From: Cyclostephanos tholiformis
Lineage: Eukaryota > Bacillariophyta > Thalassiosirophyceae > Thalassiosirales > Thalassiosiraceae
Length of the DNA stretch: 12,586 nt
Direction of reading: 5' to 3'
NCBI GenBank assembly: GCA_036939975.1
Contig: JALLPB010000979.1
Location: forward strand, 1 to 12,586
Position 1 is the first letter of the stretch. The number at the start of each line of letters is the position of its first letter. Below, piece after piece: positions 7,814 through 12,586 of the stretch. A model generated the notes under the pieces. It worked only from the letters and a program-made list of their open reading frames with translations. It made no database searches and was not told the origin of the DNA. The position numbers and the translations under genes are program-made.

Positions 7814-7883
7814 TATTTCTCTCAATCTATGTCTTAATTCGATGCCTCAGTCCATGTCTTCCCTCGATGCATCAGCCAATGTC
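7814..7883. repeat. Degenerate 25-bp tandem repeat between the PEX2 and PhyH stops
   Basis: TCGATGCCTCAGTCCATGTC (7839-7858) recurs at 7864-7883 with 17 of 20 matches. A weaker copy lies 25 bp to the left (13 of 20). The last copy overlaps the stop codon of the PhyH gene, so the unit may have contributed the end of that reading frame. Confidence 0.5.
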
Positions 7884-8924
7884 GTGCGGTGGCAGCGGCA
7901 CCGGAGAACCGCACGCTCCGCCCTCCACACCTTGCCACCGAGGATCGTAGGTCAGGGGAAAGTCCTCCTCGGGGATATCGATTTTCGCTATATCGACGAC
8001 GTCGTCGTCGTCGTCGGGGACGTACCCCCTCCAGAGCTTGCTGAACCGCATTTCGGCCGTGAATCTGACTTCCGCCGGGACAAAATGTAAACCGTATCCA
8101 CGTCGGGACCGTACGCTCGACGCGTTCCTGCCGGATCCGTGCCACGTCCTGCCATTATGCACGGACATCCCCCCCGTTCTCATTCCGGCCAATGATACGA
8201 CGGCCAATGTCGATTCCGGATCGGTTATACCCTCCCGCCTCGCCGCGGAATACAGCAGGTCCGTGTAATTGTTGTTGTTGTTCTTATTTTTTCTTTTACC
8301 GAAGAAATAACGACACGATCCAAACCGTCCATCGCCCCATAAATGAGATCCGCGGACGTATTCCAACGGCCCGACCTCGTCGTCCATGTCGTCCAATGCG
8401 ATCCAGACCGTGATGACGTCGTTGGGCTCGAACATGAAGTACGGCGAATCACGATGGAAGACTAATGGCGGCGCGCCGGGCGGCTTGTGCCAGACCTGAT
8501 CCTGCGCCAGCCGCGCACCGCGCTCCCATCCCCCGAGGATCGACACGACCCTGCCTATATCGGACGACGTCGCCAATCGACGGAAGTCGATGTCGGACTT
8601 GTGCACGTTCACGACCTGGACGACTCGACTCCCGCCGCCACCGGCTCCGCCATCCTTCGTTTTCTCCTTCCCATTCTTCGTCGTGGCAGTCGCGGTCGTA
8701 GTCGTCGTCTCCGATGGAGTTCTCAGGGAAGGGATCTTGTCGGGTGGGTATCCGCGGCTGTACCTCCCATCCAGCACCTCGTCGAGACGAATGCGCAGCG
8801 TCGACGCAATCGACGATTCAATGGCGTTATGGAACACGACGAATCCATCGCGACGGAAGGATTCGCGCATAGTCTCGAGGGATGCGTCGTCGTAGTCGCG
8901 GAGGAGGCACTCCGATTCAACCAT
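7872..8924 (-). CDS. Phytanoyl-CoA dioxygenase (PhyH) family Fe(II)/2-oxoglutarate oxygenase
   Basis: This 350-aa protein starts at the ATG ending at 8924 (AACGATGG, A at -3). The upstream extension has no ATG. The facial triad is clear: FHRD gives H157 and D159, and WHGSG gives H262. R274 or R275 in RRGYGLHF is the likely 2-oxoglutarate ligand. The N-terminal FRRDGFVVFHNAI and GPLEYVRGSHLWG are also typical of PF05721. These enzymes hydroxylate substrates such as phytanoyl-CoA, using 2-oxoglutarate and O2; the family is broad, so the substrate is unknown. There are low-complexity inserts: Thr/Ala-rich plus Gly-rich (73-98), Asn-rich (213-219) and an Asp run (304-308). The C-terminus HDIG is not a PTS1, and no N-terminal PTS2 is evident, so peroxisomal location is unsupported. 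It converges on PEX2, with 135 bp between stops. Confidence 0.85.
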   Translation of the reverse strand: MVESECLLRDYDDASLETMRESFRRDGFVVFHNAIESSIASTLRIRLDEVLDGRYSRGYPPDKIPSLRTPSETTTTTATATTKNGKEKTKDGGAGGGGSRVVQVVNVHKSDIDFRRLATSSDIGRVVSILGGWERGARLAQDQVWHKPPGAPPLVFHRDSPYFMFEPNDVITVWIALDDMDDEVGPLEYVRGSHLWGDGRFGSCRYFFGKRKNKNNNNNYTDLLYSAARREGITDPESTLAVVSLAGMRTGGMSVHNGRTWHGSGRNASSVRSRRGYGLHFVPAEVRFTAEMRFSKLWRGYVPDDDDDVVDIAKIDIPEEDFPLTYDPRWQGVEGGACGSPVPLPPHDIG

Positions 8925-9019
8925 CGTTGCAAGTATTATTTGTCTCAGAAGGTGAGAATCGACTGGAAATATCCCTTTATTTTTTGTATGTGTTGGACGC
9001 GGGAACAATATAATATAAA

Positions 9020-9465
9020 ATGTTCGTTCCCGCCCGAGCTAAAAAATCCTTCAAGCCACAAATCAAAGCACAAAGCAGCATATTTGCAGCATTGGCGTCA
9101 TCTTTGGAGTCACCGTCCCAGGTGCATGCTGACATGATGGTGTCTTCGTTGGCAACGCTGCAGTTATCTTTGCAGTTGTCTAATGATGTTAGAAATGTCT
9201 AGGACCAATCTCTCAAGTCCGATGCTGCCGCCATCGCCATGACCACCAATCGGATGAGGGCTGCCACATGACCCTCTGACCCTCCTTCATTCAAGTACGA
9301 CGACACTCTATTGACGCGCAGTCTGTGGATGATTTCACCACCACCATCATTGTCCCTACTCCTCCCAGACCTAGTATAGGGTCGCTGTCAACCTGCTCTG
9401 GAGATGAACTACTTTCGGGCTTGTTCTATATCACATATTTCTTGCATCAAGGAACTCCTTGTTGA
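9020..9465 (+). pseudogene. Possible broken gene or relic, unknown product
   Basis: An ATG at 9020 opens 60 codons to a TAG at 9200-9202. The same frame continues for 22 more codons to a TGA at 9269-9271. After a one-base frame change, another 61-codon frame (9280-9462) runs to a TGA at 9463-9465. The translations are mixed in composition and look protein-like (for example SSLATLQLSLQLSNDV and DDFTTTIIVPTPPRPS). No family is recognised. One stop plus one frame change over 440 bp suggests a decayed gene or a mobile-element fragment. An intron-containing small gene or plain chance cannot be excluded. Confidence 0.3.
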
Positions 9466-9482
9466 TGTCCTTTATAAAGTGA

Positions 9483-9488
9483 TTTATT
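9483..9488 (-). terminator. Candidate polyadenylation signal for the 483-aa minus-strand gene
   Basis: TTTATT on the plus strand is AATAAA on the minus strand. It lies about 30 nt past the TAA stop at 9519-9521, a suitable distance for 3'-end processing. Confidence 0.5.
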
Positions 9489-9518
9489 TTTGCTTTATGT
9501 AGTAGTACTTTTGCCCCC

Positions 9519-10970
9519 TTATTCTAGACAACTCATTTGGCAGAGAACCGTCTCCATTGAGTTCATCACAGCTTCCATTGACTCATTCAGAGCATCAATT
9601 TGTACAGCAAGGAAACCTTTATCATCGTTGGCAAACAGGCTATGACGACGATAAACAGCAGCTGGTTGTCGTAGCCTTCGCCTTCGCCGTCGATACTTTG
9701 CAGCCGCCGATTTAGAGCGATTGTACACAAACTCCTCTGCTTCCTCATTGAATCGGGCTGATTGACGTTCATATTTTTCATCTACAAGGGAGTCCATATC
9801 ATCATCGTTGTCTGAAATTCTACTAATTGATGAAACCTTCCTCATGGTCATCGGAATAGTGACAAACCTCTCCGCAATATCATCATCATGATAACTTGCT
9901 AATGACTCTGGTTGCACCTGTTTCCCTCTCTTGGCATCAGTGTCCATGGCACGGCAAGCCGGCTCACTGGTACTCAGAATCGAATTAGAGGACTCGTCGG
10001 AAACTAGACTGGTCGATACAATACGTAACGAGCGCTCGATGGACAGAGATTCATCATTGATAGATTTTGCCTCGTCGGGATCTTTTGTTTGAGCTAGAGA
10101 AATTCTTGCACCACCACATTCTGGCGTCCAAGTGGCGTCCATTGATCCATTGCCACGACAATCTTCAGTGATCACAGTGTAAAATGTCGTTCCTGGTTGA
10201 ACTTCCTCACTTGCCTTCTTTTTGACGCGATTGATTGTCGCGCTCAGAAGCACCATTCCTCGTTTCTCGGTTAGATTGCGCGCGCTGGTCTTCAACCCAC
10301 GAAAGGTCTTCTTAGCGAGCGTTTCATTCATGCGAGTAGTGGCGTCAGCGCTGGCCTTGGTAGAGGTCTTTGGAAGGTCTGCTGTGGCTAAGCTACTACT
10401 GCCACCACTGCAGATCTTGTTTTTACTCTTGACCACACTCTTAATTTTACCCTTACTATGAATCTTGTTCCCGAAAATCCTTTGACTAATGCTTAAGCCC
10501 TTCCCTCGCCCACTGATAACACCCTTCCATGTGCCCCTTCCTTCATCCTTCTTAAGTGAGGTCGGCTTGGCTGTTGCTGGCTCCGTTGCGATCTGCGGGT
10601 TCGTAGTCTTGATTCCATTGCGTTTGCCCTTGATCTTATCGATCGAGGTACTGCTGGCCTCGACATCGCTTAAGGAGGCGAGTATATAACGCACGTCGGA
10701 ACTCAGCCGTTGTAGCTGTCTTGATTCTGTTGATGTCGTCGACTCGGTGCCAAGGGAGAGCGACTCCTCCGCTTCATAGGTGGTGCCGCCAAACTTCTTG
10801 TCTCTGTCTCTGCGCTCCGGGGTCGAAATGACGAAAGAGTCAGCCTTGGCTTGATTTTTTGTTTCGGAGGATGTCGCCTCCGCTTGCTTGTTCGTTCCGA
10901 CGGATATAGTCTCTGCTTGCTTTTTGGTCCCGAAGGATATAGTCTCGGCTTGCCTTGTTCTGCAATTCAT
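9519..10970 (-). CDS. Ser/Thr/Lys-rich low-complexity protein with N-terminal 11-aa repeats, function unknown
   Basis: This 483-aa protein starts at the ATG ending at 10970. An in-frame TAA (10986-10988) lies just upstream, so this is the first possible Met unless there is an upstream exon. I do not recognise it. Residues 6-49 are four degenerate 11-residue repeats (RQAETISFGTK type). A long basic, Ser/Thr/Lys-rich region with little predicted fold follows. Next comes an acidic patch (DNDDDMDSLVDEKYE), an Arg run (R427-R432, a possible nuclear localisation signal) and an amphipathic Met/Leu-rich C-terminus (VQIDALNESMEAVMNSMETV) that could form a coiled coil. No signal peptide or membrane segment is visible. 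A long intact frame with good stop context and a poly(A) signal supports coding. The composition suggests a disordered regulatory or nuclear protein, which is inference. Confidence 0.7.
   Translation of the reverse strand: MNCRTRQAETISFGTKKQAETISVGTNKQAEATSSETKNQAKADSFVISTPERRDRDKKFGGTTYEAEESLSLGTESTTSTESRQLQRLSSDVRYILASLSDVEASSTSIDKIKGKRNGIKTTNPQIATEPATAKPTSLKKDEGRGTWKGVISGRGKGLSISQRIFGNKIHSKGKIKSVVKSKNKICSGGSSSLATADLPKTSTKASADATTRMNETLAKKTFRGLKTSARNLTEKRGMVLLSATINRVKKKASEEVQPGTTFYTVITEDCRGNGSMDATWTPECGGARISLAQTKDPDEAKSINDESLSIERSLRIVSTSLVSDESSNSILSTSEPACRAMDTDAKRGKQVQPESLASYHDDDIAERFVTIPMTMRKVSSISRISDNDDDMDSLVDEKYERQSARFNEEAEEFVYNRSKSAAAKYRRRRRRLRQPAAVYRRHSLFANDDKGFLAVQIDALNESMEAVMNSMETVLCQMSCLE
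10824..10955 (-). repeat. Four 33-bp tandem repeats coding for 11-aa units
   Basis: Consensus KQAETISxGTK occurs as RQAETISFGTK, KQAETISVGTN, KQAEATSSETK and NQAKADSFVIS. The first two copies are nearly identical and the last is diverged. The repeats begin five residues after the start Met of the 483-aa gene. Confidence 0.75.
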
Positions 10971-10985
10971 ATCGCCCTGCAATCT

Positions 10986-11000
10986 TTATTGCATTTCCAT
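10986..11000 (-). promoter_or_regulatory. Possible upstream ORF (4 codons) before the 483-aa gene
   Basis: On the minus strand, ATG GAA ATG CAA TAA lies 15 nt before the predicted start codon and in the same frame. The first ATG is in AACGATGG, a better context than many real starts. If the transcript begins upstream, this uORF could dampen translation of the main frame. Confidence 0.3.
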
Positions 11001-11110
11001 CGTTGCAAGTAGCTGTATTATCGAGTATATTTATTATGACTCCTTTCTCTCCCCGCGAGATAAAGACAACTTGAGAGATACGCCAAAAATGTCACCATAA
11101 TATGATATAT

Positions 11111-11324
11111 TTATTTTTTCAACCCGCGAAGTGCGCGTCGGCGCCCAACCTGACATTTCATGATCCGGCTCGATGTTGGCGCATCTCCGGAAAGGTACGG
11201 GCAAATTTGGCCACCAATTTCCGCGTTGTCGTTATTTCGTCCCTCGTTGAAAGATGAACCCTCGGCGGCGGCGCCTCACCTCGTGCCGAACTTCCCTCGG
11301 ACTTCACCCATGGTTGGGTTTTAA
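11111..11324. other. GC-rich island open in both orientations; candidate dispersed repeat or small gene
   Basis: The block contrasts sharply with its AT-rich flanks. On the plus strand an ATG at 11160 opens 54 codons to a TAA at 11322-11324. The product is mixed in composition (MIRLDVGASPERYGQIWPPI at its start). On the minus strand an ATG at 11309-11311 opens a 67-codon frame to a TAA at 11111-11113 that is interrupted only by one TGA at codon 12. That TGA lies inside a GAG/GTGAGG donor-like sequence. CCCAACC (11144-11150) and GGTTGGG (11312-11318) are inverted near the ends. Neither frame is recognised. Sharp borders suggest an inserted repeat, which is inference. Confidence 0.35.
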
Positions 11325-11624
11325 ATCATGTAGGAATAGGTAGTACCATAGTTTCTCGTTTCCTGAAGGGCAGTAATACACAAACACTCTACCCATCCCA
11401 ATTATAATGAGAGATGATGTGGTAGTTAGTAGTTAGGCAGGTTTGTGTTAGATAAAATATGAGCGTGTACCATAATATTATTATTATTGTACGACATACG
11501 ACATCGTACTTTTTACTTCAAATATTATTTTAAACCCCTAAGATTTTCCGCATTGGAGACAGTAGACCCACCCACGTAACCTCGACCTATCTCCTCTCCG
11601 ACGAGTCGAGTCGCTCCACCTCCA

Positions 11625-11714
11625 CCCCCCCCCACGGTATCGGGCGATACTCTCTCTCGTAGATTATGCAGCGCTCGACTTATCTATTCATTCACCCCCC
11701 CCCCCCCACCCCCC
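11625..11714. repeat. Poly-C tracts in the GH16 5' region
   Basis: Nine C at 11625-11633, then thirteen C at 11695-11707, one A and six C at 11709-11714. All end within 130 bp of the GH16 ATG, so at least the last is probably in the mRNA leader. Confidence 0.8.
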
Positions 11715-11751
11715 ATCCTTACTTCATCGAAGTGCAAATACATAAAATATC

Positions 11752-12436
11752 ATGACAACATCGAATGAAAATTCTCCACTCGTTAGCAAGGACGATGGCT
11801 CGCACACGCAGGAACGGCATCCCCCCCCCCTCATTCCGATGGGCCTAGGTCCCGAAACTAACCACGACGACGACATGAGCGCTCCGGAGCCGACGCACCG
11901 GCGGACGACTACCGCCACGACGGTGGAAATATTCGGATGCGCCGTCAACGATATCGTCGTCTTTTTCGTCCTCCCGGCGATGTTTTATTTCGCCGTCGTG
12001 GTGCGCGTCGCCGCTTACGTCATCGACGTCGCGTGGGACGGCGGTACCATCCCGACGGGTCCGTATCGACTCGTCGAGGCACACGTGGGGGGGGATTTCT
12101 TCTCCCATTACGACTTCTACGACGGTCCCGACTCCGTCGGTTCCGCGGGTCACAACTCGTACGTTCCACGATCGAGGGCGGAGGAGTTGGGCATCGCGGG
12201 CGTCGTCGTTGATAACGGGGGGGACGACGGGGAGGAGGAGTTCGCTTACATGTCCTCCGCGGCGACGCACTCGGGACCGCGCGATTCGATACGATTGGAG
12301 GGTAGGACGCGATTCGATCGGGGATTGTTCGTGTTGGACGTGAGGCACATGCCGGACGGATGCGGCGTGTGGCCGGCATTTTGGTTGACGGACGAGGCAC
12401 GTTGGCCCATGAACGGCGAGGTGGACGTATTGGAAG
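11752..12436 (+). CDS. GH16 endo-1,3(4)-beta-glucanase-like, type II membrane-anchored (5' exon, partial)
   Basis: First exon only, 228 codons plus one base; ATG with A at -3. A hydrophilic N-terminal tail (1-60) precedes a signal anchor at about 65-91 (DIVVFFVLPAMFYFAVVVRV). The GH16 fold then starts at YRLVEAHVGGDFFSHYDFYD (105-124). GRTRFDRGLFVLDVRHMPDGCGVWPAFW follows in parts, and the active site is GEVDVLEG with nucleophile E223, D225 and acid/base E228. This order matches laminarinase-like endo-1,3(4)-beta-glucanases, which cleave beta-1,3-glucan. In a chrysolaminarin-storing alga such an enzyme could act in storage-glucan turnover or wall remodelling (inference). The tail contains ENSPLV, a weak acidic di-leucine-like motif that might direct it to a vacuole. 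The exon ends at GAA G/GTACGT; reading on stops at a TGA at 12451-12453. The rest lies beyond the window. Confidence 0.85.
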
Positions 12437-12538
12437 GTACGTCCAAACGATGAAAAGGCGATGTTATAATACATGTAATCCTTTTTCGTATCTAGAATTT
12501 CTCCGATCGAGTGCGTTTTCGGGCGCATTCCAACCCTC

Positions 12539-12586
<48 letters not shown>
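12437..12586 (+). other. Start of GH16 intron 1, running into a homopolymer
   Basis: A GTACGT donor directly follows the catalytic ExDxxE motif. No acceptor in the remaining 150 bp restores the expected GH16 continuation. A CGTATCTAG site at 12496 gives a phase-compatible but unconserved reading, so the true acceptor is probably beyond the window. Confidence 0.6.
12540..12586. repeat. Terminal poly-C run of at least 47 bases
   Basis: The window ends in an uninterrupted run of C from 12540. A homopolymer of this length at the end of a sequence suggests a contig end or assembly break, so the true length and what follows are unknown. Confidence 0.85.

Larger units (their letters stand above)
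8925..9518. other. Intergenic region: PhyH upstream region plus relic coding-like sequence
   Basis: About 590 bp between the PhyH start and the stop of the 483-aa minus-strand gene. The left 95 bp is AT-rich and probably contains the PhyH promoter. The stretch 9020-9465 shows interrupted open frames (separate entry). The right end holds the probable poly(A) signal of the next minus-strand gene. Confidence 0.5.
10971..11751. other. Divergent intergenic region between the 483-aa gene and the GH16 gene
   Basis: About 780 bp. The left part (10971-11110) is AT-rich and should contain the promoter of the minus-strand gene. A GC-rich island at about 11118-11320 is described separately. The right part (11330-11620) is AT-rich with an ATT-repeat near 11475-11488. 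The final 130 bp is C/T-rich with long C runs and likely forms the 5' leader of the GH16 gene. Confidence 0.5.

Noticed and set aside
7895..8924. Peroxisomal targeting of the PhyH-family protein
   Set aside because: The C-terminus HDIG is not a PTS1 tripeptide and no PTS2 nonapeptide is evident near the N-terminus.
7872..9008. Longer PhyH reading frame starting at 9008
   Set aside because: It begins with TTG. The first ATG in the frame, at 8924, has a strong context.
8487..9137. 216-aa plus-strand frame opposite the PhyH gene
   Set aside because: It is Arg/His-rich, has no domain, and mirrors a minus-strand gene with intact catalytic motifs.
10824..10955. CRISPR-like array
   Set aside because: The repeats are direct tandem coding units without spacers, in a eukaryotic gene.
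11845..12540. 231-aa minus-strand frame opposite the GH16 exon
   Set aside because: It is a low-complexity Arg/His/Val-rich mirror of the clear GH16 coding sequence and extends through its intron.
12496..12586. Second GH16 exon starting after CGTATCTAG
   Set aside because: The translation does not resemble the GH16 sequence after EVDVLEG, and it runs directly into poly-C.

Overview
The window is eukaryotic nuclear DNA. Genes are intron-poor but carry GT-AG introns of about 115-180 bp. Start codons have A at -3, coding regions contain trinucleotide microsatellites, and homopolymer C tracts sit in non-coding DNA. The protein set is a HAD phosphatase with an N-terminal signal-like presequence, a D-serine dehydratase, peroxin PEX2, a PhyH-family dioxygenase and a membrane-anchored GH16 beta-1,3-glucanase. 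Together with the compact gene spacing this fits a stramenopile alga, most likely a diatom. That assignment is inference; no organelle or rRNA marker is present.

Layout: (1) 1-1262 holds a single-pass membrane protein of unknown function (227-1174, +) with a possible frameshift near its C-terminus, followed by a region with possible tiny coding exons. (2) 1783-2952 (-) is a HAD hydrolase resembling phosphoglycolate phosphatases. It is divergent from (3) a four-exon D-serine dehydratase-like gene (3345-5104, +), which I rebuilt from conserved motifs and intron phase. (4) 5435-5692 (-) is a possible 85-aa membrane protein, divergent from (5) the two-exon PEX2 gene (5928-7736, +) with a complete C-terminal RING. 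(6) 7872-8924 (-) is a PhyH-family iron/2-oxoglutarate dioxygenase, convergent with PEX2. (7) 8925-9518 holds a decayed coding-like stretch. (8) 9519-10970 (-) is a 483-aa low-complexity protein of unknown function with an N-terminal 11-aa repeat. (9) 10971-11751 is intergenic and contains a GC-rich island open on both strands, possibly a dispersed repeat. (10) 11752 to the window end (+) is the first exon of a type II membrane-anchored GH16 enzyme. Its first intron runs into a 47-C homopolymer at the window edge.

The genes do not form an operon-like system. Loose themes are peroxisome biology (PEX2 beside a PhyH-family enzyme) and carbon metabolism (HAD phosphatase, GH16 glucanase), but adjacency here is weak evidence. 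I found no rRNA, tRNA, CRISPR array or intact transposon. The best leads for undescribed content are the GC-rich bidirectionally open island at 11111-11324, the relic at 9020-9465, the sub-threshold ORFs at 1266-1589 and the A8 frameshift at 1116-1123.
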